From Burkholderia sp. H160 (lineage in GTDB: Bacteria; Pseudomonadota; Gammaproteobacteria; Burkholderiales; Burkholderiaceae): a DNA stretch of 64,000 nt. The stretch lies in the NCBI GenBank assembly GCA_000173575.1, contig ABYL01000010.1, forward strand, positions 40,582 to 104,581. The letters run 5' to 3'. The position numbers were made by a program, and so were the translations under genes. How positions within the stretch are numbered: the stretch's first letter is position 1; every line of letters starts with the position of its first letter. The notes beneath the pieces are model-generated. The model was not told where the DNA came from, made no database searches, and saw only the letters and a program-made list of their open reading frames with translations. Shown here one piece after another: positions 25,087 to 33,589 of the stretch.

Positions 25087-26370
25087 ATGAGCAACTTTGA
25101 AGATTCCGCTTTCGGAGCGGGGCACGACCACATCTTTCTTGGTGCAGCCCATGAAGACAACGAGCGCAGAACCTGGATGGTGATTGCGCTGTGCAGCGCG
25201 ATGATGGTGGTCGAAATAGTCGGCGGCAGTCTTTTCGGCTCGCTCGCGCTCGTCGCTGACGGTCTGCACATGTCGACACACGCCGGCGCGATGCTCATCG
25301 CCGCCTTGGCGTACACCTACGCGCGCAGGCACGCGGCCGACAACCGCTTCGTATTCGGTACCGGCAAGCTGGGGGACCTCGCGGGCTTTACCAGCGCCAT
25401 CGTGCTCGCCATGATCGCGCTGCTGATCGGGTACGAAGCCATATCGCGCTTTCTCTCGCCCGTGCCCATCCACTTCGGTCAGGCGATCCCTATCGCCGTG
25501 CTTGGACTGCTGGTCAATCTCGCGAGCGTCTGGCTGCTGAGCGGCAATCACCACGGCCACAGTCATGGGCATAGCCACGGTCATAGCCACGGCCATGAAG
25601 ACGAACATGGTCATGAGGATGAGGTGCATCGCATCGCCGGCAGCGTTGGCGTATTTGCCTTGTCGGTCTTCGAAGACGGCGTGCCGCCGGTCTTTCGCAT
25701 TACGCCCGAAACGGCGTCCTCGAAGCTGAACGCCGATGCGGTTTCAGTGACGACGATCCGACCCGACGGCACGCACCAGACCTTCACGTTTGCCGATCGC
25801 GGTGGCTATCTGGAGTCGAAGGACGACATTCCCGAGCCGCACGCATTCAGGGCCGTTGTCCGCCTGCCCGACGGTGAACATCAGATCGAGTTCAAGGAAC
25901 ACGAGCACGATCACGACGACCCACAGGCGGCCGCGAATCGTGACCACAACATCCGCTCGGCCTACATTCACGTCATTGCCGACGCGGCGGTTTCCGTGAT
26001 GGCGATCATCGGCCTGCTGCTCGCGCGTGCGTTTGGCTGGGCATGGATGGACCCGCTCGCGGGCGTGATCGGCGCGCTGGTGATTGCGAACTGGTCGTGG
26101 GGACTGATGCGCGATACCGGAGGCATTCTGCTCGACATGAATCCGGACAAGCGCATTGCCGAGAACGTCCGCCACGTGATCGAGGACAACGGCGATACGG
26201 TGCTCGACCTCCATGTGTGGCGCGTCGGTCCGGGGCACATGAGCGCAATCGTGTCGTTGGCCACCCGTGAGGCGCAGCGCAACCCGGGCTTCTACCGCGC
26301 CGCACTGAAGCGATTCAAGGGACTGTCGCATGTGACGGTCGAAGTGAATCCAACCCGCGCCGTGGCCTGA
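25087..26370 (+). CDS. dmeF: DmeF-type CDF cation efflux protein
   Basis: A 427-residue cation diffusion facilitator. Six membrane segments are visible; the H-x-x-x-D-like metal site includes A-D-G-L-H-M-S-T-H-A-G in helix II. A His-rich loop (H-G-H-S repeats, nearly 20 His) lies between helices IV and V, followed by an insert with acidic and His residues, which is the DmeF layout, and the C-terminal cytoplasmic ferredoxin-like domain (L-D-L-H-V-W-R-V-G-P-G-H). It exports Co(II), and possibly Ni(II), by proton antiport. Linked to dmeR in one operon. Confidence 0.92.
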   Translation: MSNFEDSAFGAGHDHIFLGAAHEDNERRTWMVIALCSAMMVVEIVGGSLFGSLALVADGLHMSTHAGAMLIAALAYTYARRHAADNRFVFGTGKLGDLAGFTSAIVLAMIALLIGYEAISRFLSPVPIHFGQAIPIAVLGLLVNLASVWLLSGNHHGHSHGHSHGHSHGHEDEHGHEDEVHRIAGSVGVFALSVFEDGVPPVFRITPETASSKLNADAVSVTTIRPDGTHQTFTFADRGGYLESKDDIPEPHAFRAVVRLPDGEHQIEFKEHEHDHDDPQAAANRDHNIRSAYIHVIADAAVSVMAIIGLLLARAFGWAWMDPLAGVIGALVIANWSWGLMRDTGGILLDMNPDKRIAENVRHVIEDNGDTVLDLHVWRVGPGHMSAIVSLATREAQRNPGFYRAALKRFKGLSHVTVEVNPTRAVA

Positions 26371-26373
26371 GCG

Positions 26374-26523
26374 ATGGCGGTCGAATCGCCATGTATCGAT
26401 GTCTGCGCGTTCGACGGCAAGACCGGACTTTGCATCGGCTGCTTCCGGACGCTCGACGAGATCCGCGGCTGCCGAGATGACGGCCTTCCAGCCGAAAACG
26501 TCGCTCTTATCGCGGTGCCATGA
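26374..26523 (+). CDS. DUF1289 small Cys-rich protein
   Basis: A 49-residue protein starting four bases after the dmeF stop (ATG at 26374). It has the DUF1289 pattern S-P-C-I-D-V-C ... T-G-L-C-I-G-C-F-R-T-L-D-E-I, four Cys likely binding a metal. The family function is unknown. Its last 17 bases overlap, tail to tail, the end of the beta-propeller gene on the other strand. Confidence 0.8.
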   Translation: MAVESPCIDVCAFDGKTGLCIGCFRTLDEIRGCRDDGLPAENVALIAVP

Positions 26524-27550
26524 TCCGCAGAACCGGATGCCCATCGACGCTTTTCAGCGGAAACCAGGATCGGTGCGTCGCCGCGTCGACGTTGACGACG
26601 TGCGCATTCGGGCCCAGGTAAGCGTCGCCGATCTTCGACACATGGCTCCCCTCAATGCTGAACATCGACACGATACCGGCCTCGCCGGCCACGTATGCCG
26701 TGTGCAATTCGGGATCGAACGCAAGCACATCCGGATCGCCGCCGACCTCGAACACGCCGACAACCTTCATCGTGCGCATATCGAGCACCAACAGGCGATC
26801 GATTTCCACACAGGCAATCAACGCGAGGCGTGATTCCGGGACAATCAGCAGTCCGTGATTGCCTTTCGCGCCCGGCAGATCGGTACGAGAGACGATCGTA
26901 TTGGTGGCCGGATCGATTTCCACTAGCTGGTGTCGCGTCTGCACATTGACGAAGATGTGTCGCGAACCCGGATCGTATTGTGTATTGCCAACTTCCCCAT
27001 CGAGCGGAATCGTCGCAATCCGCCGGTTGCTCGGGACATCAATCACCGTCTCGGTTTTTCCCGTTTCATCTGAAACGAAGAGTCTGCGCGCATCGGGCGC
27101 ATACGCCATGCCGTCCGGATAGACACCGCCGGGCGCCCGGGCAGTAATCGTCAGCGTACGCTCGTCGATCGCGATGACCTCGTTCGTGCCGGTCGCTGAA
27201 GCATACACACGGGACAGTTCGGGCACCGCGAGCACGCCATGCACGGCGGAGATGCCGGGTATGCGCGCGACGACGCGCGACGCGAGTGTGTCGAACACCA
27301 CGACTTCGCTGTCACCCAGATGCGCAATGAAAAGCAGATGCCGGTCAGGGTCATAGCTTTCATAGTCGAATCGTGACGCGCGTCCTGGCAGCGGTACATC
27401 CTCGACGTGTTTCAGTGGCAGATTGCCGGTCACAGCGTCATCCGCACCATGCGCGACACGACCCGCTCCGCTCAGGGCCACAATTGCGATAACGAAGAGC
27501 ATGCCGATGAGTGGGGCAACGAAGCGATGGCCCGCGCGCCCACTTTTCAC
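26507..27550 (-). CDS. YncE-like periplasmic beta-propeller protein
   Basis: A 347-residue protein starting with GTG at 27550 after GGAGG, overlapping the MFS stop as GTGA, so the two are translationally coupled. It has a signal peptide (L-F-V-I-A-I-V-A-L-S-G-A-G-R-V-A-H-G-A) and repeated blades of the type F-V-S-D-E-T-G-K-T and H-I-F-V-N-V-Q-T-R, as in YncE/surface-antigen seven-bladed propellers. No catalytic residues are apparent; such proteins bind or display ligands in the periplasm. It is the last gene of a four-gene minus-strand set with two cytochromes and an MFS carrier. Confidence 0.85.
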   Translation of the reverse strand: MKSGRAGHRFVAPLIGMLFVIAIVALSGAGRVAHGADDAVTGNLPLKHVEDVPLPGRASRFDYESYDPDRHLLFIAHLGDSEVVVFDTLASRVVARIPGISAVHGVLAVPELSRVYASATGTNEVIAIDERTLTITARAPGGVYPDGMAYAPDARRLFVSDETGKTETVIDVPSNRRIATIPLDGEVGNTQYDPGSRHIFVNVQTRHQLVEIDPATNTIVSRTDLPGAKGNHGLLIVPESRLALIACVEIDRLLVLDMRTMKVVGVFEVGGDPDVLAFDPELHTAYVAGEAGIVSMFSIEGSHVSKIGDAYLGPNAHVVNVDAATHRSWFPLKSVDGHPVLRIMAPR

Positions 27551-28788
27551 GATGATCCTCCGTCCAGCCTGACATGACGGAAGGCTGCGAGTACCGCGAG
27601 ATCGTAGGCAATCTTGAGCGTGCCGCAAGCTATCAGCGGCGCACCGAGCCAACCGGCTCCAAGCAAGCCACCGGCGATCGTCGGCGCGACAGCCGCGGCG
27701 AGACTACGCGGCACCGCCGTAAAGCTCGCAGCGGCTGGCCGTTCGGGCGGCGTCACGACAGCCATCACGTAGGCACTTCGGGTCGGCACGTCGAGTTGTG
27801 ACAGCGCGCTGCGCAGAAGCAGCAAACCCAGGGTCAGCGGTAGCGTTGGCGTGAACGCGGCAGCGATCAGGCACACGCTCGATGGTATGTGGGTGAACAC
27901 CATCGTGTTGAGCAGGCCGATTCGGCGGGCAATCGGTGCCGCAGCCAGTTGCGAACCCGCGCTGAGCAGACCGGACCAGAAAAAGAACCGTCCGGCGGCG
28001 GCGAGCGACAGGCCAAAGCGGTGGATTAGCCACAGCGTGAGCAGCGAGTTGACGAGCAGGCCCCCGGCGAACGCGTCCACGCTGAACAGCAACGCGAGGC
28101 GCGTGACGATCCCGCGCGACGGACCGAGCGGCGCCCGGGTTGCCGCGGCGTGCACCTCACGCTTTGGCAGCCGCAGGTACAGCAGGAAGACGACGAAACC
28201 CGTGATCGCGTAGACGATGAACATCACGCGCATGGCGAAGAGCGAGGAAACGCCGGCATGTGCTGCCATCCAGTCAGGAAGTCCGGTGATCAGCGCGCCC
28301 AGTGCAGCCGAGACCCCACCCACGAGGCTGTACCGGGCGAACAGCGCAGTCCGGGCGTCGCCCTTCGCGGATTCGGCGAGGCGTGCATGCTCAAGCGGCA
28401 GAAACAGGCTGACGTCGCCCGAACTCGGATTGAGCGTGCCGACGAACGCCACCACGAGCAGGGGCCATAGTGACGACAGGAATCCAAACGCAAAGCCGGT
28501 TGTCGCCATCAGGGCGGCAGCGAAGAGCAGCAGCACACGCTGCGGGTAACGGCTACTCAGCAGGCCGACAACGATCGTTGCAACGGCCGAGCCCAGCAGC
28601 GTGGACGTGCTGATCAGGCCAACCGTCAGGTTCCCGAAACCGAGCGCCAGAAGATAGGCTGGCAGCAACACCGCGACGAACCCGTCGCAGATCCCGCGCA
28701 GGCTCCGTCCAACAAGCAGCAGCCACGCACTCCGGTCCACGCCCGCAGGCCCGGGCAGGATTGAAAGTGGCGCCCTGGCAGGAGTCAT
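27547..28788 (-). CDS. MFS transporter
   Basis: A 413-residue, 12-helix carrier of the major facilitator family (V-G-R-S-L-R-G-I-C-D-G-F-V-A-V-L-L-P-A-Y in the first loop; L-S-S-R-Y-P-Q-R in the helix 2-3 loop). Substrate unknown. It lies in the minus-strand set between the diheme cytochrome (110-base gap) and the beta-propeller gene (4-base overlap). Co-occurrence with cytochromes suggests transport of a metal complex or a small organic acid, but no residue shows this. Confidence 0.85.
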   Translation of the reverse strand: MTPARAPLSILPGPAGVDRSAWLLLVGRSLRGICDGFVAVLLPAYLLALGFGNLTVGLISTSTLLGSAVATIVVGLLSSRYPQRVLLLFAAALMATTGFAFGFLSSLWPLLVVAFVGTLNPSSGDVSLFLPLEHARLAESAKGDARTALFARYSLVGGVSAALGALITGLPDWMAAHAGVSSLFAMRVMFIVYAITGFVVFLLYLRLPKREVHAAATRAPLGPSRGIVTRLALLFSVDAFAGGLLVNSLLTLWLIHRFGLSLAAAGRFFFWSGLLSAGSQLAAAPIARRIGLLNTMVFTHIPSSVCLIAAAFTPTLPLTLGLLLLRSALSQLDVPTRSAYVMAVVTPPERPAAASFTAVPRSLAAAVAPTIAGGLLGAGWLGAPLIACGTLKIAYDLAVLAAFRHVRLDGGSS

Positions 28789-28898
28789 CGCAGTACCCAG
28801 ATTTTCGTCTCGACGTTACACCATACGCGTGCATCCTGCATGAGTCCTTCAGGCCGACGCGCGCGACGGCATCGCGTCACCGGAACATCGTCATCGGG

Positions 28899-29651
28899 CT
28901 ATTCCCGGGGCGACCCCGCCCCGGCGGTGTCCAGATCACCCGGTCTCGCGGCCCCTGGCGCGGACGCTTCGAGAAACGCCGCTACCGCGTGCATCTCCTG
29001 CTTCGTCAGCTTGACGCAGATCGTACTCATCGCCTCGCCGCGAGGCCTCTGTTCTGCGTGTTGAAAGACCACCAACTGCTTCTCTATATAGTCCGCATGC
29101 TGGCCCGCCAGGCGCGGAAATTGGCCTGCGCCTTCACCGTGTGCGCCGTGACAGGCGCTGCACGCTGGCACACCCTTGTCCGGTAAGCCGGATACGAAAA
29201 TCGCCCTGCCGTTTTCAACGAGCAGAGGATCGTCAGGCCCGCCCGCAGATGGCGGACGGCTCGAAAAGTACGTGGCAAGCTGCTCGATCTGCGCGTCGCT
29301 TAGATGGGTAAAGCCCCACATATATCTTTTCGCATTCGGGTCGGACCGGCGATGAGCCCTGAAGTCCATCAACTGATCGACCAAATATTCCTTTTGCTGG
29401 CCTGCAAGCTTCGGAAACGTGGGAGAGACAGAGACGCCGTTTACGCCGTGACAGTTCGAGCACACCTGCAACGCAATCGTCCTGCCGGCAACAGCAGGAT
29501 CGTCGATCCGCCTGGAACGCTCGATGTCGTGACAACCGGCGTCACCCAGCAACGTGGCGAGCAGAATCCATCGCGATATCGCTTTTGTTCTGCGATGCTC
29601 CGGATGGCTTCCCCGGCAGTTGCCCGGACGAAGATATGGCATGGTTTTCAC
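28899..29651 (-). CDS. diheme c-type cytochrome (c4-like)
   Basis: Two heme sites, C-S-N-C-H and C-S-A-C-H, each followed by a P-x-L-A-G-Q-x-x-x-Y-x-x-x-Q-L motif (F-P-K-L-A-G-Q-Q-K-E-Y; F-P-R-L-A-G-Q-H-A-D-Y), and Met ligands in K-R-Y-M-W-G and G-E-A-M-S-T: the cytochrome c4 pattern. The GTG at 29651 with AGGGGA upstream is chosen; an ATG at 29642 is a close alternative. A hydrophobic segment ending at G-D-A-G-C-H may be a signal or lipoprotein anchor. It is encoded 83 bases after the cytochrome-porin gene and probably carries electrons across the periplasm to or from it. Confidence 0.9.
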   Translation of the reverse strand: MKTMPYLRPGNCRGSHPEHRRTKAISRWILLATLLGDAGCHDIERSRRIDDPAVAGRTIALQVCSNCHGVNGVSVSPTFPKLAGQQKEYLVDQLMDFRAHRRSDPNAKRYMWGFTHLSDAQIEQLATYFSSRPPSAGGPDDPLLVENGRAIFVSGLPDKGVPACSACHGAHGEGAGQFPRLAGQHADYIEKQLVVFQHAEQRPRGEAMSTICVKLTKQEMHAVAAFLEASAPGAARPGDLDTAGAGSPRE

Positions 29652-29734
29652 GTGAATTCCCCTGAATGGAAGGCGACCGGGAGAAGCTATCAACGAGACC
29701 GTTTCATGTTCGGAATGATGTGTGGCAAGACACC

Positions 29735-31108
29735 TCACCAGTACGCCGCCCAGAGGTACATAAACAGCGTGTCGTTGTCGCTTGCATTGCGTCCGAGTCC
29801 GTTGTAATTCGTACGCGCGCCTAGATATTTCGTGAAGTGGGTGTATTGCAAACCGACCCGGATGTTTTGCACAGGAATCCAGAATATTTCCGGGGTCCAG
29901 CCTTGCGTTGCTGGAGAGTTGTTCGCACTGCCCGGGTACGCAACGCTGTCGCGGCTGCCGGTCACGTTAAAGAAAGAAAGGCTAATGCCGTATTTGTCCT
30001 GGTAGACGTATGAGACCTTCAGCCTCAGCGATCCGAGGTTGGCAGCCTTACTGTCTCCATAAACGAGGTTATTTGGATCGCTGATGTTCTCGCGGATATA
30101 GCGGGCCTGCGCGGTAATTGTGTTCGGCTCGAGCAGGTACTGATACTGCGCATCGAAGCCGATATCGCGGTAGCGGGTTACGCCCTGTGTGAAGATCGGT
30201 ATTGCGTTGGCGTCGTTGGGGTAGACGTTGACGTTGATGCCGAAGGTCCCCAGCATGACGCTGTGGGGTCCCCAGTCGTGCGTCAGGGCCAGTCGCCAGT
30301 AGGGATTGTGACCACGCAGGTAGGTCTGCGGATGGGCAGGGTCGCCGGCCTTGCTCCCCTTGCTCATGAACGAAAAGATGCCGTCGGCCGTACTGTAGAG
30401 CGACACCTCGGCATAAATCGTCTTGTTCCAGTATGCATAGGCCCCGGCGCCGACAACCTGCTGTGCCAGGCCGCCTTCCAGGATTGGCTGGAATTGCGGC
30501 GCGCCCACCGGGCTCGTTGACGAGGAAAGGTACGGATAACTCCATGCGGGCGAGCTGTTCCAGACATCCTGCACGGACGGATTGTTATGCAGCGTGGCGC
30601 CGAGAATCAGGTCGTTTGCGTCCCCTATGATTCTGTCCACATAACGGAAGTCCATGTTGTCGGACCCCCAGTGACCGATCCACCTGCCGTCGCTGCCCTG
30701 ATGATCGTAGTTCGAGTAGGTGAATTGCGTGAACGCGCCAATCTTGTCCGTGATCTTGCCGGCGAGGAAGATGCTCGCAGCGTCGAAAATCGGCAGACCG
30801 TCTTTGGGGGAAATGATGTTGCCGCTGGCGTCATGGTTGACTCTTGTCTTCGTCATATCGACCGTCGCCATCACGGCGATCGGAATGGTCCGTTCGCCAA
30901 AGGTGTAGCCGTTCAGCTTGAACATTCGCCCATAGGGAGTCAGTTCAGGAAACTGTCCGCCGGCATGACAGGCGACGCAGCTTTGCCCCGTTTGACGGGC
31001 GAATATCGGCAGCGCCAGAGCAGAACGGGTGTGAAGCAGGCAGAGAGCCACGATCGCGAGAATCCAGACGCGTCGAACCAGGCGACGGACGGCGACGATA
31101 TGTGTCAT
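29735..31108 (-). CDS. Cyc2-like fusion of a monoheme cytochrome and an outer-membrane porin
   Basis: A 457-residue protein with a signal peptide, then Q-T-G-Q-S-C-V-A-C-H near mature residue 10, F-P-E-L-T-P-Y-G-R-M-F-K-L-N-G-Y, and ~400 residues of alternating aromatic/polar strands ending in ...Y-L-W-A-A-Y-W, the aromatic C-terminus of an outer-membrane barrel. A single N-terminal heme on a porin barrel is the layout of Cyc2, the outer-membrane iron oxidase, and of related fused porins of unknown role. GGAGGAGATG precedes the ATG at 31108. The neighbours (diheme cytochrome, MFS, beta-propeller) are consistent with a trans-envelope electron path, but metal oxidation is not shown by the sequence. 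Confidence 0.8.
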   Translation of the reverse strand: MTHIVAVRRLVRRVWILAIVALCLLHTRSALALPIFARQTGQSCVACHAGGQFPELTPYGRMFKLNGYTFGERTIPIAVMATVDMTKTRVNHDASGNIISPKDGLPIFDAASIFLAGKITDKIGAFTQFTYSNYDHQGSDGRWIGHWGSDNMDFRYVDRIIGDANDLILGATLHNNPSVQDVWNSSPAWSYPYLSSSTSPVGAPQFQPILEGGLAQQVVGAGAYAYWNKTIYAEVSLYSTADGIFSFMSKGSKAGDPAHPQTYLRGHNPYWRLALTHDWGPHSVMLGTFGINVNVYPNDANAIPIFTQGVTRYRDIGFDAQYQYLLEPNTITAQARYIRENISDPNNLVYGDSKAANLGSLRLKVSYVYQDKYGISLSFFNVTGSRDSVAYPGSANNSPATQGWTPEIFWIPVQNIRVGLQYTHFTKYLGARTNYNGLGRNASDNDTLFMYLWAAYW

Positions 31109-31505
31109 GCCATCATCTCCTCCGGCCCGCTCTTCAGGTGGGGGTTCTCGAGGCACACAAGTACCCCTCCCACTGCGATAAGCGGGACGACAAAGACGAC
31201 GCGTCGCGCACGGCATCACCGGCGTCGCCTGGCAAATTTGTGGAAACACACAGGTGTGCGCTGCGCCGGAAAGCGACCCGGCACAGGCACCTGCTCACTC
31301 AATGTCCAAAACGAAGGAGCGAGTCGTCTTATTCCGCTGACGGTACGTTGCCGGCACGCAGAGTGGGTGCGATCCGAAATGAGGGCTTTGCGACCTGCCG
31401 CCATGAACTGATTGACAGCGCGTCGCCATTGCTGCGTCGTTCTTTAGTGACGTATGACAGTCTGCGGTAGCATCAGCTCTCCTGCTGCCCGAGGGTAATG
31501 AACCG

Positions 31506-32201
31506 ATGTCCATGAAGGTACTGATTGTCGAAGACGATTCCTCGATTGCCGCGAACCTCTACGACTATCTCGAGGCAGGCGGTTACGAGGTCGATGTGGC
31601 CTCGAATGGCAACGCTGGGCTGCAGATGGCGCTTGCCGACTCGTGGGATGCCATCCTGCTCGATCTGTCACTGCCGGGCATGGACGGGCTCACGCTCTGT
31701 CGCAGGCTGCGGGAAGAGGCGGGCCGGGACACGCCAGTGCTGATGCTGACCGCGCGGGACGCGCTTGACGACAAGCTCGCAGGTTTCGTGCACGGCGCCG
31801 ATGACTACCTGGTCAAACCGTTCTCCCTGAAGGAAGTGGGCGCACGTCTTGGCGCCATGATCAAGCGCTATCGTGGCCAGGTCGCCGCCATGGAGCTTCG
31901 ATTTGCGGATGTGCGCCTCGACCTGTCAACGATGACGGTCGAACGCGCCGGGCGAGCGGTCAAGCTTCCTCCCAAATGTCTTCACTTGCTGCGTATCCTG
32001 ATGCAGTCGCCCCGCCGGACCTTCACCCGCGCCGAGCTCGAGTCCGACGTCTGGGGCGAAGAACTGCCGGACAGCGACACACTGCGCACGCATGTCTATA
32101 CCCTGCGCCGGGCGCTCCGCGGGCCCGGTGAAACAGACGTGATCGAAACGCTCCATGGCGTAGGGTACCGGCTCGTCGCGAGTGGTGATGATGCGAAATA
32201 G
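31506..32201 (+). CDS. OmpR/PhoB-family response regulator
   Basis: A 231-residue regulator. The receiver has the acidic pair E-D-D near residue 10, the phospho-acceptor Asp in A-I-L-L-D-L-S-L-P-G-M-D-G, and Lys in D-Y-L-V-K-P-F-S. The C-terminal winged helix shows R-R-T-F-T-R-A-E-L-E and L-R-T-H-V-Y-T-L-R-R-A-L. The next gene, a sensor kinase, overlaps it by 14 bases. The pair precedes the RND efflux operon and is divergent from the cytochrome-porin gene, so it may control either. Confidence 0.92.
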   Translation: MSMKVLIVEDDSSIAANLYDYLEAGGYEVDVASNGNAGLQMALADSWDAILLDLSLPGMDGLTLCRRLREEAGRDTPVLMLTARDALDDKLAGFVHGADDYLVKPFSLKEVGARLGAMIKRYRGQVAAMELRFADVRLDLSTMTVERAGRAVKLPPKCLHLLRILMQSPRRTFTRAELESDVWGEELPDSDTLRTHVYTLRRALRGPGETDVIETLHGVGYRLVASGDDAK

Positions 32202-33474
32202 CCTGCGCTTCAAGGTCGCCCTGTTCTGTTCCGTGCTGACTATCGCGCTGCTGGTCGCCCAGGCGCTGGGCGTGCGAGCACTGGCCGAGGCACAGGAAGA
32301 AAGACTGATCGCAGCGCTCATCCGCGACGACATGGCCAGCGTGCTCAGGAGCTACGAAGCGAATCCGGCTTTACTGCCACCGTTCGATGTGCGAATGAGC
32401 GGCTATGTGTCGGGCGCTGACCACCGATCCATTGCGCTTCCCGCGACGGTCAGGGATCTGTCTTTCGGCACACATGAGGTCATCATCGGCGGACAGGAGA
32501 TCCATGTCGCGATTGCACCGCTCGGCACGGCGCGCCTGTACCGCATTTACGACTTCAATATCTATGAAAAGCATTTCAAGGAAGTCATCAATGTCCTGAT
32601 GGCAGGGACAGGCGTCTTTGCACTCCTGACGATCTGGCTGGCCTTCGGCCTGTCGGGCCTGCTGGTGCGCCAGGTCGCGGGTCTCGCAAAACAGGTGAAG
32701 ACGCTGCGGCTCGGGGAATCGGCGCCGATCCACCCCGGTAAATACGATGAAACGGAACTCGTCGGACTCGTGGAAGCGTTCAACGACTACAACCAGCGCA
32801 TGACCGACATGGTCGCGCGCGAGAAGGAATTCACGGGGAATGTCAGCCACGAACTGCGCACGCCCCTCACGACCATCAAGACCAGCTGCGAACTGCTCGA
32901 GCAGGATATGGCGATCCGCGGCAAGTCGCGCGCACGTCTGCAGCAGATCGAGCGTGCAGCAGACAACATGCGAGAACTCGCCAACGCGCTGCTGATGCTC
33001 GCGCGGGAAGAATCGGCGCGCGATGTCGAACCGGTAGCCATGGCGAACATGATCGAAACCGCGCTGACGCCGTTCGCCGACCGGCTCGCACAAAAGGGCC
33101 TCGATATCGTCATCGATGTGGACCGCGAACTTCAGGTCATGGCAAACCGCCCGGCGCTTGCAATCGTGCTCTCAAACCTCGTTGACAACGCTGTGCGGCA
33201 TACCGGGCACGGACGCCTTCACTTTCGCTATGCCAATGGCTGGCTGTACATCGAGGACACAGGGCCGGGTATCCCAGCGCACGCGATCCCCCACGTCTTT
33301 GACCGGTTCTATCGGGCAGGGTCGCCCAACACACCAACGCCTGGGGTCGGGATCGGCCTGTCTATCGTCAGGAAGCTGTGTGAGCGCTTTGGATGGTCCA
33401 TCGAGATCGGGAGCGAGCCCGGCAAAGGGACCTGCGTCTCGCTTCGCCTGCTGCCGGCTGTGAATCGGACCTGA
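32188..33474 (+). CDS. membrane sensor histidine kinase
   Basis: About 428 residues. Two membrane helices (L-F-C-S-V-L-T-I-A-L-L-V-A-Q-A near the start; V-L-M-A-G-T-G-V-F-A-L-L-T-I-W near residue 140) enclose a ~110-residue periplasmic sensor. Then come the HAMP-like linker, the H-box V-S-H-E-L-R-T-P-L-T, the N-box L-S-N-L-V-D-N-A-V-R-H-T and the ATP lid D-T-G-P-G-I-P. The exact start (ATG at 32188 or 32191) is not decided by a ribosome site. Partner of the response regulator just upstream. Confidence 0.92.
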   Translation: MMRNSLRFKVALFCSVLTIALLVAQALGVRALAEAQEERLIAALIRDDMASVLRSYEANPALLPPFDVRMSGYVSGADHRSIALPATVRDLSFGTHEVIIGGQEIHVAIAPLGTARLYRIYDFNIYEKHFKEVINVLMAGTGVFALLTIWLAFGLSGLLVRQVAGLAKQVKTLRLGESAPIHPGKYDETELVGLVEAFNDYNQRMTDMVAREKEFTGNVSHELRTPLTTIKTSCELLEQDMAIRGKSRARLQQIERAADNMRELANALLMLAREESARDVEPVAMANMIETALTPFADRLAQKGLDIVIDVDRELQVMANRPALAIVLSNLVDNAVRHTGHGRLHFRYANGWLYIEDTGPGIPAHAIPHVFDRFYRAGSPNTPTPGVGIGLSIVRKLCERFGWSIEIGSEPGKGTCVSLRLLPAVNRT

Positions 33475-33589
33475 GCCCAACTCCATTGAAACCGGATAGG
33501 TTCTTGACGAAAACTTCACAACCGGTGGGGTAGCATCCGCCCCCGGAATCTGCCCGGGCGGGCGGTAAAACCTCCAACTGGATGCCAGA

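Noticed and set aside
28899-28899. Lipoprotein call for the diheme cytochrome
   Set aside because: The segment G-D-A-G-C-H has Asp at -3, which does not fit a lipobox well, so only a possible anchor is mentioned in the entry.
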